Shown here piece by piece: positions 35,429 to 45,029 of a stretch of 64,000 nt of DNA. The DNA comes from an uncultured Mucilaginibacter sp. GTDB lineage: Bacteria > Bacteroidota > Bacteroidia > Sphingobacteriales > Sphingobacteriaceae. The notes under the pieces were generated by a model. That model saw nothing but the letters and a program-made list of their open reading frames with translations. It had not been told where the DNA came from and searched no databases. Position 1 is the stretch's first letter; the number at the start of each line of letters is the position of its first letter. The DNA is taken from NCBI GenBank assembly GCA_903891475.1, contig CAITEP010000011.1:53378-117377 (forward strand). Reading direction: 5' to 3'. The position numbers and the translations under genes were made by a program.

Positions 35429-35980
35429 ATGTCGAATATTATTAGGTTAATTATTGCTTGTTTAATTCTTGGTGCCTCTGTTACCCTTTGTGTTTTTGGT
35501 TTTTGGTGGTGGGGCGTGTTGGTGTTTTTAATTGGAGGTGTTGCCTTACTTACCTTCTTTTTTAACGAAAACATGATTGTGGCGCAATGGTACCTCCGTA
35601 AAGAAAAAAAGGATAAAGCCGAGGAATTTTTGTTGAAAATTACCGATTACGAGAAGCAATTATACAGGAGTCAGCATGGTTATTACAATTTGTTGATCGG
35701 ACTGATTGAATCGCGCAAAGCACCCTTAAAATCCGAAAAATATTTTAAGAAAGCATTGTCATTAGGCATGACCATGTCGCACAATACCGCCTTGGCGAAA
35801 TTAAGTTTAGCAGGAATCTGCATGGCAAAACGTGATAAGCGCGAGGCACAAAGATATTTATCGGAAGCCGCCAAAGACGATAAAAACAAATTACTAGCCG
35901 ACCAAATTAAAATGATGAAAGGCCAAATGGCACAAATGGATAAGCAACAGGTAGTAAGAGGCGGTTACAGGCAATTTTAA
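35429..35980 (+). CDS. Membrane protein with TPR-like C-terminal region
   Basis: A 183-aa protein. Two N-terminal transmembrane helices (about residues 4-26 and 28-46) are followed by a soluble helical part with repeat-like units (AEEFLLKITDYEKQLYRSQ; AQRYLSEAAKDDKNK) as in TPR proteins, and a Gln/Met-rich tail. Function not recognised. ATG 35429; a bidirectional hairpin terminator follows. Confidence 0.7.
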   Translation: MSNIIRLIIACLILGASVTLCVFGFWWWGVLVFLIGGVALLTFFFNENMIVAQWYLRKEKKDKAEEFLLKITDYEKQLYRSQHGYYNLLIGLIESRKAPLKSEKYFKKALSLGMTMSHNTALAKLSLAGICMAKRDKREAQRYLSEAAKDDKNKLLADQIKMMKGQMAQMDKQQVVRGGYRQF

Positions 35981-35996
35981 CACTATCTTTTATAAA

Positions 35997-36037
35997 CAAA
36001 AAAAGAGGGAATAAAATAATTACTCCCTCTTTTTTTG
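35997..36037. terminator. Bidirectional rho-independent terminator
   Basis: AAAAAAAGAGGGA and TCCCTCTTTTTTT form an 11-13 bp stem around an AT-rich loop, between convergent genes. Confidence 0.8.
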
Positions 36038-36059
36038 TGTTTAAACCGTTACTAAATTC

Positions 36060-36272
36060 TTATTTTTCTTCAATTGAGCCATAGTAATCGGGCTCTGAAG
36101 GATGGTTATAATTAGGGGCATAATGCCTTTCAAGTGGCATGTGTGTATCCTCGCTTGGGCTCGCTACCTCAACCATCTTCAGCAGGCTCCTAATAAATGA
36201 TAAGTTGAAATTATTTCTGTTCAACTTTATCAAATATTCGTTTTCAGTTATCTCCAAAATTGAGTTAGTCAT
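36060..36272 (-). CDS. Hypothetical 70-aa protein
   Basis: A small soluble protein (MTNSILEITENEYLIKLNRNNF...) with a helical N-terminal half and a proline/histidine-rich acidic tail. No family recognised. It has its own convergent terminator and codon use like its neighbours, so it is probably a real gene. About 300 bp upstream to 36580 is AT-rich and empty. Confidence 0.5.
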   Translation of the reverse strand: MTNSILEITENEYLIKLNRNNFNLSFIRSLLKMVEVASPSEDTHMPLERHYAPNYNHPSEPDYYGSIEEK

Positions 36273-36579
36273 AACTTTTCTATTTGTGTTTTTACAATAA
36301 TAAAAAACATTGTTAATAAAAAAGTTTGAAGTATTTTATCTTTTTGTTAATAAATTGTTATGACTATTATTAAAAAGCAATTTTAGGTAAAACAAAACAA
36401 GCACACAGTAAATAACTGCGAATTATTTTAATATCCATCTTATTTTCTTAAATTATCATTTTATTCTTGATGATCAGATGGTTAAAAATCAATATTTTTG
36501 AATAAAATGACCGAATTCATCATTGAAAAATAGATTATTGATCCGATCGCTCCTTGATTAATCATTCATTTATTTTACC

Positions 36580-37135
36580 CACACAATGTTCCTACGGAAC
36601 ATGGCTATTGGTTCGATTTTTTCTACCCACACGATGTTCCTACGGAACATGAATATTGTGAGGACTTTTCAATCAGTACGATGTTCCTGTGGAACATAGA
36701 TATTGGGTGGGCTTTTTTATCAATACGATGGTCCTATGGAACATAGATATTGGGTGGGCTTTTTTATCAATACGATGTTCCTGTGGAACATAAATATTGG
36801 ACGGGCTTTCTATCAATACGTTGTTCCATCGAAACATCGCATGGGTAACGTGAAAATAAATTAAACAATAATGTTCCATATGAACATCGTGTGGGTAGAA
36901 AAAAAATAAATCAAATATTTTTGTTCCATCGGAACATCGCGTGGGTGGAAAACAAATATGAATAGGCATGTTCCGTAGGAACAACGCGTAGGTAGAAAAC
37001 AAATATCGATAGGTGTGTTCCGTAGGAACAACGTGTGGGTAGAAAACAAATATCGATAGGTATGTTCCGTAGGAACATCGCGTGGGTAGAAAAAAAATAA
37101 ATCAAGCTTTTTTGTTCCGTAAGAACATTGTGTGG
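36580..37135. repeat. 47-bp palindromic tandem repeat array, left of RAYT
   Basis: Twelve palindromes of the form TGTTCCnnnGGAACA begin at about 36587, 36635, 36682, 36729, 36776, 36822, 36872, 36922, 36969, 37016, 37063 and 37113, a spacing of 46-50 and mostly exactly 47. The segment between them is itself conserved (TCGCGTGGGTAGAAAAC and variants). The first six have the conserved flank on the left and the last six on the right, so orientation flips near 36830. This is not a CRISPR: the 'spacers' are related to each other. Confidence 0.9.
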
Positions 37136-37174
37136 GTAAATTGTTGATTTTTATAGTTTAATATTTATTACATT

Positions 37175-37636
37175 ATGCCAAATAGCTACACCCAAATTCA
37201 TATACAATTTGTTTTTGCCGTAAAATATCGCGCCGCTTTAATTAGGGCTGATTGGAAAGAAAACCTTCACCAATTTATTACCAGCATTTTTCAAGAAAAT
37301 AAACATAAAATGCTACAAATAAATTCCATGCCCGACCATATCCACATTTTCATCGGAATGCGGCCACATCAATCCGTTTCTTCATTGATACAGCATGTAA
37401 AAACGGAAAGTAGCAAATGGATAAAAACGCAAAATTTTGGATGCGGAAATTTTGCTTGGCAAGAGGGATATGGAGCGTTTACCTATGGTAAAAGTCAGGT
37501 TCCAGATGTAATCCGTTATATTCAAAATCAGGAGAAACATCATCAAAAGGAAACGTTTTTAGATGAATACAGAAAACATTTAACAATGTTCGAAATTGAT
37601 TGGGATGAACAATATATTTTTAAAGAGCCAGAATAG
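37175..37636 (+). CDS. REP-associated tyrosine transposase (RAYT / IS200-like TnpA)
   Basis: A 153-aa Y1 transposase of the IS200/IS605 type. The HUH motif is H55-I-H57 in MPDHIHIFIG, the nucleophilic Tyr is Y115 in VIRYIQNQEKHH, and the N terminus is YTQIHIQFVFAVKYR. Stand-alone members surrounded by palindromic repeats are RAYTs, which bind and cleave REP hairpins. It is flanked directly by inverted copies of the palindromic repeat (37113 and 37689) and by two long arrays of it, which fits the RAYT/REP relationship. Active site complete. Confidence 0.92.
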   Translation: MPNSYTQIHIQFVFAVKYRAALIRADWKENLHQFITSIFQENKHKMLQINSMPDHIHIFIGMRPHQSVSSLIQHVKTESSKWIKTQNFGCGNFAWQEGYGAFTYGKSQVPDVIRYIQNQEKHHQKETFLDEYRKHLTMFEIDWDEQYIFKEPE

Positions 37637-37682
37637 CGTTATACAATAAAATGGTTCGCGAAAAATAACATCGCATTAACCC

Positions 37683-38415
37683 ACACGATGTTCCTACGGA
37701 ACATAGATATATGGTTCGATTTTTTCTACCCACCACACGTTCCTATGGAACATAAATATTTGGTTACTATACCTACGTTATGTTCCGTAGAAGCGTTGAT
37801 TTTTTATTTTATCAAAGCAATGTTTCCTAGTAATATGGGCTTTGGGTTATCTTTTCTATCAACATCATGTTCCAAAGGAACATTGTGTGGATAGAAAACA
37901 AATATTGATAGTCATGTTCCGTAGGAACATCGTGTGGGTGGAAAACAAATATGGATAGGCATGTTCCGTAGGAACATCGCGAGGGTAGAAAACAAAATCG
38001 ATAGGAATGTTCCGTAGGAACATCGCGTGGGTAGCAAGGAATGAAGGATAGTCATGTTCCATCGGAACATTGTGTGGGTAGAAAAAAAATATCGATAGGT
38101 ATGTTCCATCGGAATATCGCGTGGGTAGAAAAAAAAATCAAACATTTTTGTTCCGTAGGAACAACGCGTGGGTAGAAAACAAATATTGATAGTCATGTTC
38201 CGTAGGAACATCGTGTAGGTAGCAAGGAATGAAAGATAGACATGTTCCGTAGGAACATTGTGTGGGTAGAAAACAAATATTGATAGTCATGTTCCATCGG
38301 AACATCGCGTAGGTAGCAAGGAATGAAAGATAGGCATGTTCCGTAGGAACATCGTGTGGGTAGCAAGGAATGAAGGATAGTCATTTTCCATCGGAACATT
38401 GTGTGGGTAGCAAGG
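37683..38415. repeat. 47-bp palindromic tandem repeat array, right of RAYT
   Basis: About 15 repeat units. The first four (from 37689) are degenerate and in one orientation. From 37868 on the units are regular at 37868, 37915, 37962, 38008, 38055, 38102, 38149, 38196, 38243, 38290, 38337 and 38384, a period of 47 with two 46/47 deviations. The core is TGTTCC-GTA or ATC-GGAACA. Sub-variants (GAAAACAAATAT versus GCAAGGAATGAA) alternate, showing duplication of blocks. Confidence 0.9.
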
Positions 38416-38529
38416 ATAATAAACAAATCATTTAAATTCATGAAGAAAATAAATGATTTATTTGATTTTTTTCACCTATGAGATGTTATTACAGAAAATT
38501 CTTAAAATAGAAATTAGTCTAAAATTTGA

Positions 38530-40251
38530 TTATTCAAACCATTTCATTACCTCATCTTTGGTAGGTAGGGTAATATCAAGCTTTAGTTTTTTACGCATCC
38601 CGCCAAGGTCGTTAAATACTTTGTTGGGGTTGGCTGCTTTTAAATCGGCAACGGTATTAAAGCCCATTTTGTTCAATACGGGTACCCATTCGGCTGATAC
38701 ACCTATATTGATAAAATCATCGGCCGATGCTACCTTCACCTTTTTCTCAGGGCGCATTTGCGGAAAAAACAATACTTCCTGGATAGTATGCTGATTGGTT
38801 AGCAACATCACCAACCTATCAATGCCAATACCTAGCCCCGACGTTGGTGGCATGCCGTATTCAAGCGCACGTAAAAAGTCCTCATCCATCGCCATTGCTT
38901 CGTCATCGCCTCTGCCTGCCAGAATCAATTGCTCTTCTAAACGCTCGCGCTGGTCAATCGGGTCGTTTAACTCCGAATAGGCATTGGCAATTTCTTTTCC
39001 GTTTACAAACAATTCAAAACGCTCTACCAATCCTTTTTTGGTACGATGCTTTTTGGCAAGCGGCGTCATTTCAATCGGGTAATCGGTTATATAAGTAGGC
39101 TGTATCAGGTTGGCTTCTACTTTGGCACTAAATATTTCATCCACCAATTTGCCTTTGCCCATGGTGTCATTTACCTCAATACCTAAATCGGCACAGGTTT
39201 CTCTTAAACCTGCCTCATCCATCTCGCTTACATCAATGCCGGTATATTTCAGTATAGAATCGTACATGCTTAATTTAGCATAAGGGCCCGCAAAGTTTAT
39301 CTCATTACCACCAACCTGCACCACCGGAATGCCATGGATGGCTCTGGCTACCAACTCAATACATTGCTCTACCATGGCCATCATCCATATATAATCCTTG
39401 TAGGCCACATATATTTCTAACGAAGTAAATTCAGGGTTATGTGTACGATCCATCCCCTCGTTGCGGAACATCTTACCAAACTCATAAACACCATCAAATC
39501 CGGCTACAATCAATCTTTTTAAATACAGCTCGTTGGCTATGCGCAGGTATAAAGGCATATCGAGGGTATTGTGGTGGGTGCTGAAGGGTCTGGCCGCGGC
39601 ACCACCATGCACTGGTTGTAAAATAGGGGTTTCTACCTCCATCCAGCCTTGTTTGTTAAAATATTCGCGCATGCTGCTAATCAGCTTTGAGCGGTTAACA
39701 AATATTTGCTTATAGGCCGGGTTTACCGTTAAATCAACATAACGCTGACGGTAACGGGTTTCAGGGTCGGTAAAACCATCGTGTATATTGCCTTCCTCAT
39801 CGCGTTTTACAACAGGTAGGGGTTTTAATGATTTTGACAGCAAGGTAAATTCCTGTACATGCACCGAAATTTCGCCTGTTTGGGTAATGAATACATAGCC
39901 GGTGACGCCTATAAAATCGCCAATGTCTAATAATTTCTTAAAAACGGTATTGTAGAGGGTTTTATCTTCACCCGGACAAATATCATCGCGCTTCAAATAT
40001 ATTTGTATACGGCCTGTTGAGTCCTGCAATTCTACGAAAGAGGCATTACCCATAATGCGGCGGGTCATGATTCGGCCTGCCAGGGTTACATTTTTATAAG
40101 TATCAGGAAAACGTTCAAAATTATCGTTGATATCCTGTGCAAATACGCTAACAACAAATTCTTCGGCAGGATAGGGGTTAATGCCTAAATCGCGTAAATC
40201 CTGTAATGATTTCCTGCGTAAAATTTCTTGTTCTGATAGTTCGATAATCAT
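38530..40251 (-). CDS. lysS: Lysyl-tRNA synthetase (class II) with C-terminal extension
   Basis: A 573-aa class II LysRS starting at ATG 40251 (MIIELSEQEILRR); a further in-frame start would add ten residues. It has an OB-fold anticodon domain (VTLAGRIMTRRIMGNASFVEL), motif 2 with FRNEGMDRTHNPEFTSLE and motif 3 GLGIGIDRLVMLL. About 70 residues follow the catalytic core (KKVKVASADDFINIG...VMKWFE), a helix-hairpin-helix-like extension seen in Bacteroidota LysRS but absent from E. coli. Confidence 0.97.
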   Translation of the reverse strand: MIIELSEQEILRRKSLQDLRDLGINPYPAEEFVVSVFAQDINDNFERFPDTYKNVTLAGRIMTRRIMGNASFVELQDSTGRIQIYLKRDDICPGEDKTLYNTVFKKLLDIGDFIGVTGYVFITQTGEISVHVQEFTLLSKSLKPLPVVKRDEEGNIHDGFTDPETRYRQRYVDLTVNPAYKQIFVNRSKLISSMREYFNKQGWMEVETPILQPVHGGAAARPFSTHHNTLDMPLYLRIANELYLKRLIVAGFDGVYEFGKMFRNEGMDRTHNPEFTSLEIYVAYKDYIWMMAMVEQCIELVARAIHGIPVVQVGGNEINFAGPYAKLSMYDSILKYTGIDVSEMDEAGLRETCADLGIEVNDTMGKGKLVDEIFSAKVEANLIQPTYITDYPIEMTPLAKKHRTKKGLVERFELFVNGKEIANAYSELNDPIDQRERLEEQLILAGRGDDEAMAMDEDFLRALEYGMPPTSGLGIGIDRLVMLLTNQHTIQEVLFFPQMRPEKKVKVASADDFINIGVSAEWVPVLNKMGFNTVADLKAANPNKVFNDLGGMRKKLKLDITLPTKDEVMKWFE

Positions 40252-40406
40252 AAAATGTAGCTCTTTTTTTAAAAAGCACAAAATTAAGGTTTTTTTCGGG
40301 GTGCTGGGAAAATTTTTAAGATTACTGAGTGCTAAATGGCATTATTTGACAATGTTTAAATGGATTGCTTATTTCGATTTTTTAAGCGGATTAATACCTT
40401 TGTACT

Positions 40407-41090
40407 ATGGACTTAAAAGTTATTGCCTTTGATGCCGATGATACCCTTTGGGTTAACGAGCCTTATTTTAGAGAAACCGAAGAACGCTTTTATGAATTAT
40501 TGGCCAATTATGCCTCACGCCATGAATTGGAGCAGGAGCTTTTAAGCATTGAAATAAAAAACTTAGCAATTTACGGGTATGGTATCAAGGGTTTTATGCT
40601 ATCAATGATTGAGACTGCCTTAAAAATAAGCAATAACATGCTAAACATAAAAGTGGTTGATGAGATAGTAAATTTGGGTAAGCAAATGCTAAACCAACCC
40701 ATTGAATTATTAGAGGGCGTAGAGCAGGTTTTACATACTTTAAAGGATAAATACCGTTTGGTGGTAGCTACCAAAGGCGATTTGTTGGATCAGGAGCGGA
40801 AGCTCAAAAAATCGGGCATTAGCCATTATTTCCATCATATCGAAATCATGTCGGAAAAGGATGTGGAAAATTACAAAAAGCTAATTAAGCATTTGGATGT
40901 AGCGCCCACCGAATTAATGATGATAGGCAACTCCTTAAAAAGCGATATTTTGCCTGTTTTGGAAGTTGGTAGCTATGGGGTGCATGTACCCTACCACACT
41001 ACCTGGGCTCATGAAATAATAGCGCATCAGGTAGAAAACGAAAGATTTAGAAGTGTAGCTAAGATAACCGAGGTGTTGGATTTTTTATAG
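40407..41090 (+). CDS. HAD-superfamily hydrolase
   Basis: A 227-aa phosphatase-like protein. Motif I is DADDTLW (Asp nucleophile near residue 9), motif II VVATKGD, motif III Lys around MSEKDVENYKK, motif IV GNSLKSDI. The cap of alpha-helical type suggests a small phosphorylated metabolite as substrate. Divergent from lysS. Confidence 0.88.
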   Translation: MDLKVIAFDADDTLWVNEPYFRETEERFYELLANYASRHELEQELLSIEIKNLAIYGYGIKGFMLSMIETALKISNNMLNIKVVDEIVNLGKQMLNQPIELLEGVEQVLHTLKDKYRLVVATKGDLLDQERKLKKSGISHYFHHIEIMSEKDVENYKKLIKHLDVAPTELMMIGNSLKSDILPVLEVGSYGVHVPYHTTWAHEIIAHQVENERFRSVAKITEVLDFL

Positions 41091-41250
41091 TTGGAATTTT
41101 GATATCGAATTGCTAAAACATTTTTTAAGAAATAAAATAGATTTTAAGATAGTTAAAATCAATTAGGTTTTATCACCTAAATCATGAGTATGCTGATTTG
41201 GATTGTTTATATTCAATACTATCTAAAATTTATTAATTTGGATTAAGGGT

Positions 41251-41460
41251 AAAAATCCCGGAGGGATTAAACCTTTGTAGCAATAGAAAAAACGGCATTT
41301 TTGCGCGGCTTTGCCGTGCTACCCTTATACGATTTAAAGGTTGATAAGCTAATTTAATACCGAATAGTGCTTCTGTAAGGCGGTTAAGGGTAGACCGCCA
41401 ATGGCGGGCAAGAATAACTTGCTTTTTACCTTCACTACAAAGGTTTTGACCCTACGGGTC
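41251..41460 (+). repeat. Structured ~200-bp repeat, copy C
   Basis: Third copy of the repeat (AAAATCCCGGAGGGATTAAA ... GCGCGGCTTTGCCGTGCTAC ... GACCGCCAATGGCGGGC ... GACCCTACGGGTC). Substitutions in arms are partly compensated (GTAGGGA versus GGAGGGA), with conserved ends. Confidence 0.85.
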
Positions 41461-41515
41461 AACTTACCAAAACAATTAAATTACTCTATTATTTAGAAGC
41501 TTAGTTTAGCTATTA

Positions 41516-43429
41516 TCAATCAACCTCGGCTTCCATCAAATACATATCGTCTATCGCTTCGGCGTATTTCTTTTCAATAACTTTACGTTTAGCTTTTAGG
41601 GTAGGGGTAATTTCGCCATCTTCCATGCTAAAGGGCTTACGTTTAACCTTGAAGTTTTTAATGCGCTCAAATTTTGCCAGCTCGTGTGAGAGTTTTTTCA
41701 AGTCCTGACTAATCCAATCTGAAATTTCCTTGTTATCAATAAATTGACTATCCTCTTCAAAAAAATCGTCGTTTAGGTTGAAAGTCTCTTTTAAAGTATC
41801 CTTAGCTGGTACCACAATGGCGGTAATGTATTCGCGTTTATCGCCCACTAAAAATATCTGCTCAATTTTAGGACTCTTTAAATAGGTATTTTCAACTGGT
41901 GTTGGGTAGATGTTTTTGCCGAATGCGTTTACCAACATGTTTTTTAGGCGGTCGGTTATTTGTAGGTTACCACGATAAAACCTGCCTATATCGCCGGTAT
42001 GGAACCAGCCTTCCTTATCAATTACCGAGGCTGTTTCCTCAGGTTTGTTCCAATAGCCTTTCATTACACAATGCCCGCGCACAATAATTTCCCCTTCTTC
42101 CGATTCAAAATTTTCCTTAAAATTTTCGTGGGTTTGTATGGTATAGATATCTTTGGTGTCGACATTTTGTATGGCTACTTCAATACCCGGAATGATACGA
42201 CCAACCGTGCCATAAATAATACGGTGATTTTCGGTAACCGACATTACGGGAGATGTTTCCGTTAACCCGAAACCTTCCAGAATTTTAATACCCAAATCGC
42301 CAAAAAACTCTCCGATATTTTTAGGCAAAGCACCACCACCCGATAGCATTACCTTTAAACGCCCACCAGTACGTTCCTTAATTTTGCTGAATACCAGTTT
42401 CTCGGCAATTTTTTGTTTGCGTACCAATATAAAGTTCGGAGTTTTACCAGCCTCCTTTACCAATCGGTACTCGCGACCAACCTGCAGGGCCCATAAAAAT
42501 ATTTTAGTTTTTAGTCCACCAGCTGATGTTCCGTTTTTCATGGCACGGTCGTGTATACGTTCCAATAGTCTTGGTACACAATTCATAACCGTCGGTCTTA
42601 CCTCGCCCATGTTTTTAGCCAATAAATCCAAACTTTGTGCAAAGGCTATTTTACAACCCGTATATAAACAGACATGGTAGGTAGCAGTACGTTCAAACAC
42701 ATGCGAAAGCGGCAGAAATGACAAGAAAACGTCGGTTTTTTCAATAATTGGGATTTGTATCAAGCTTACCCTCGTATTTTCAACAAGGTTATGATGGGTA
42801 AGCATCACCCCTTTAGGCGTTCCGGTTGTACCAGAAGTATAAATTAAACAGGATAAATCAGATGGTAAAATCCCTTCTCTCGCAATATCAATGGCTTTAC
42901 GGTATTCATCAACTAGCTGACTGCCTTCCCTAATTACATTGTTTAAGCTAATAACACCCGTGTTTAACACCAATTTATCGGTTATCTTCTCGAAATCATC
43001 AAAGGTTGGTATAATGCGTATAATGGATGGGCAATTATTGGCTACCTTAACTACTTTACGTAACAAAAAATGATTGCCAACCAAAATGGTCTTTGAAGCG
43101 GAATCATTTAAAATATACTCAATTTCTGCCTCGGTAAGTGTTGGATAGATGGAGGTATTAATGGCACCTACTTGCTGTAAGGCTTGGTCGTAAAAGATAT
43201 AATCCGGACAGTTTTCAAGAATTAAAGCCAAGCGATCGCCTTTTTTAATACCCATTTCTAAAAAATAGGCCGATATGGCATCAATTTTATCTAAGGCTTG
43301 CCTATAACTAATATCAACCCAAGCATCATTTACCTTATGGGTTAAAAATGTGTGTGTGTCAGGATGAATATTTTTTACAATATTGCGAATAAGCCCAGGT
43401 ATTGTGGAAATATCAGTTAAAGCGTTCAT
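41516..43429 (-). CDS. Long-chain acyl-CoA synthetase (AMP-binding)
   Basis: A 637-aa AMP-forming ligase that activates long-chain fatty acids to acyl-CoA. The ATP motif YTSGTTGTPKGVMLTHHNL is near residues 198-216. LEGFGLTETSPVMSV and the late GWFHTGDIGRF and ITDRLKNMLVNAFGKNIYPTPVEN complete the family signature. It resembles the FadD15-type long-chain enzymes in length. The next gene upstream is divergent. Confidence 0.93.
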   Translation of the reverse strand: MNALTDISTIPGLIRNIVKNIHPDTHTFLTHKVNDAWVDISYRQALDKIDAISAYFLEMGIKKGDRLALILENCPDYIFYDQALQQVGAINTSIYPTLTEAEIEYILNDSASKTILVGNHFLLRKVVKVANNCPSIIRIIPTFDDFEKITDKLVLNTGVISLNNVIREGSQLVDEYRKAIDIAREGILPSDLSCLIYTSGTTGTPKGVMLTHHNLVENTRVSLIQIPIIEKTDVFLSFLPLSHVFERTATYHVCLYTGCKIAFAQSLDLLAKNMGEVRPTVMNCVPRLLERIHDRAMKNGTSAGGLKTKIFLWALQVGREYRLVKEAGKTPNFILVRKQKIAEKLVFSKIKERTGGRLKVMLSGGGALPKNIGEFFGDLGIKILEGFGLTETSPVMSVTENHRIIYGTVGRIIPGIEVAIQNVDTKDIYTIQTHENFKENFESEEGEIIVRGHCVMKGYWNKPEETASVIDKEGWFHTGDIGRFYRGNLQITDRLKNMLVNAFGKNIYPTPVENTYLKSPKIEQIFLVGDKREYITAIVVPAKDTLKETFNLNDDFFEEDSQFIDNKEISDWISQDLKKLSHELAKFERIKNFKVKRKPFSMEDGEITPTLKAKRKVIEKKYAEAIDDMYLMEAEVD

Positions 43430-43679
43430 TAAATAACAAAAAGTTTATAATTGATAGCAAAGCTAAATTTATTTTTAAAAATATAAAATTAAGTTAAGTT
43501 TGCATCATAAATACTACACAAAACATAAGATTTTAGGGGTAATCTTTACTCCGCCTGCATATCAGGTTATTGATGCCGGAAATTATCGGTACCAAATCCA
43601 CTATATTAAAAAATCAAAATTATAATACAAATAGTAATATAGGTTTTACCTATTTATCTATCCTAAATTATACCATAAA

Positions 43680-44411
43680 ATGAAATCAAATAAAACCATT
43701 GTACTTGAATGCTACAGGAAAATCATCCGTGACCTTGATTTAAGTGTTATTGACCAATATATACACGACGATTATATACAACATAGCCCCAGCGTTAAAA
43801 ATGGAAAAGCGGGTATTGTTGAAATGCTTATGTTTTTAAAAACGCTACCTAAACCAACTGTTCAACAAGTTTCCCCAATTATAAGATTAATTGCTGAAGG
43901 TGATTATGTAGCTATACACTTAAATGTAGCGTTTATGGGCAAGCATATCGTGGTTATTGATATGTACAGGCTACAAAACGGCAAGCTTGCTGAACATTGG
44001 GATGCAAGTGAGGGGCAAACAATAACAAATGAAGGACTAATAACCATGACCAATGGCAGCTCGGTAATTGAAGATAGTGCTGATGCCGAGGCGAATAAAA
44101 ACCTTATTACTGGCTTTTATGAAGAGGTACTAAAGCCAAAAAATTTAAAATATATTGATAAATGGCTCACCCCGGGATTTATAGAGCATGATATGAAGAA
44201 AGGTATTTTAGTCTGCAATAATCAAATTAAAAAAATACATAAAATGATTGCAGAAGGAAATTTTGTATTAACCCATTCCGAATATATGGAAGGAGAAACT
44301 GCTTTTGCAAACTTCGACCTATTTAAGTTGGAAGATGATAAAATTGCTGAACATTGGAGCGTTTCGCAACAAGTACCTTCAACAATGGCGCATGGCAACG
44401 GAATGTTTTAA
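43680..44411 (+). CDS. Duplicated SnoaL-like (NTF2-fold) protein
   Basis: A 243-aa protein made of two related NTF2/SnoaL-like domains: residues 1-110 (IIRDLDLSVIDQYIHDDYIQHSP ... KLAEHWDAS) and 127-243 (FYEEVLKPKNLKYIDKWLTPGFIEHD ... KIAEHWSVSQ). Both end with the aEHWD-type motif. Such proteins bind or isomerise small molecules; the substrate here is unknown. A strong terminator follows at 44428-44457. Confidence 0.8.
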   Translation: MKSNKTIVLECYRKIIRDLDLSVIDQYIHDDYIQHSPSVKNGKAGIVEMLMFLKTLPKPTVQQVSPIIRLIAEGDYVAIHLNVAFMGKHIVVIDMYRLQNGKLAEHWDASEGQTITNEGLITMTNGSSVIEDSADAEANKNLITGFYEEVLKPKNLKYIDKWLTPGFIEHDMKKGILVCNNQIKKIHKMIAEGNFVLTHSEYMEGETAFANFDLFKLEDDKIAEHWSVSQQVPSTMAHGNGMF

Positions 44412-44427
44412 TAAATTGCTAATAAAC

Positions 44428-44457
44428 AAAAAAAGGTGCTCTAAGCACCTTTTTTTG
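44428..44457. terminator. Bidirectional rho-independent terminator
   Basis: AAAAAAAGGTGCT and AGCACCTTTTTTT form a 13-bp stem around CTA, between the convergent SnoaL-like gene and iscA. Confidence 0.92.
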
Positions 44458-44475
44458 TTATATAAAGTAAAATTT

Positions 44476-44802
44476 TTATACCGAAAAGCTTTCGCCACAG
44501 CCGCAGGTGCGGGTAGCATTGGGGTTATTAAAGTTAAAGCCTTTACCATTCAAGCCATCCGAAAAATCGAGTTCGGTGCCAGCTAGGTAAAGGAACGATT
44601 TCATATCGAGGGTAAGGCGAATGCCTTTATCTTCAAAAAACTGGTCGCCTTTTTTAATTTCGTTATCAAAATCCAAATTGTACGACAGACCAGAGCAACC
44701 ACCCCCTTTAACCGATACCCTTAAAAAATAAGAAGCATCAAGCCCCGAATCTTGCATCAGGCGTTCAATTTTACTTTTTGCTTTATCTGTTACGGTTACC
44801 AT
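44476..44802 (-). CDS. iscA: Iron-sulfur assembly protein IscA (A-type carrier)
   Basis: A 108-aa A-type carrier with three conserved cysteines: C36 in GGGCSGL and C100, C102 in TCGCG. A-type carriers deliver Fe-S clusters from the IscU scaffold to target enzymes. Last gene of the iscS-iscU-iscA cluster; the 227 bp to iscU contain low-complexity ACTAGCTACTAG repeats. Confidence 0.95.
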   Translation of the reverse strand: MVTVTDKAKSKIERLMQDSGLDASYFLRVSVKGGGCSGLSYNLDFDNEIKKGDQFFEDKGIRLTLDMKSFLYLAGTELDFSDGLNGKGFNFNNPNATRTCGCGESFSV

Positions 44803-44814
44803 ATTTTAATTTTT

Positions 44815-45028
44815 TAGTATCTAGTATATAGTAGCTAGTATCAAGTACTTAGTAACTAGACCTTAAAATAAAACTTATCAAAAAATATTAATTATCCAAT
44901 CAAATTAATGAGTAACATAATCAGCTTAATATTACTAGCTACTGGTTACTCAATTCAAGCTATTCAATACTAGCTACTAGATACCAGCTAATTGATACTA
45001 GTTACTTGATACTAGTTACTAGCTACTA
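44815..45028. repeat. Low-complexity TAGCTACTAGTATC repeats
   Basis: Words such as CTAGTATC, TAGCTACTAG and TGATACTAGTTACT recur in both orientations between iscA and iscU, around a plain AT-rich core. Related words occur at 49797-49925. Confidence 0.75.
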
Positions 45029-45029
45029 A

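Noticed and set aside
36673..37105. Minus-strand reading frames of about 60-110 aa across the left array
   Set aside because: They translate the 47-bp repeats into recurring FLRNMPIDICFLPTRCSYGT-like words; openness comes from the repeat, not from coding.
36580..38415. CRISPR array
   Set aside because: Period is regular, but the 'spacers' are copies of each other, the palindromes vary and no cas genes are present.
37865..38441. Minus-strand reading frames in the right array
   Set aside because: Same reason: repeat-derived translation with repeated words and no start context.
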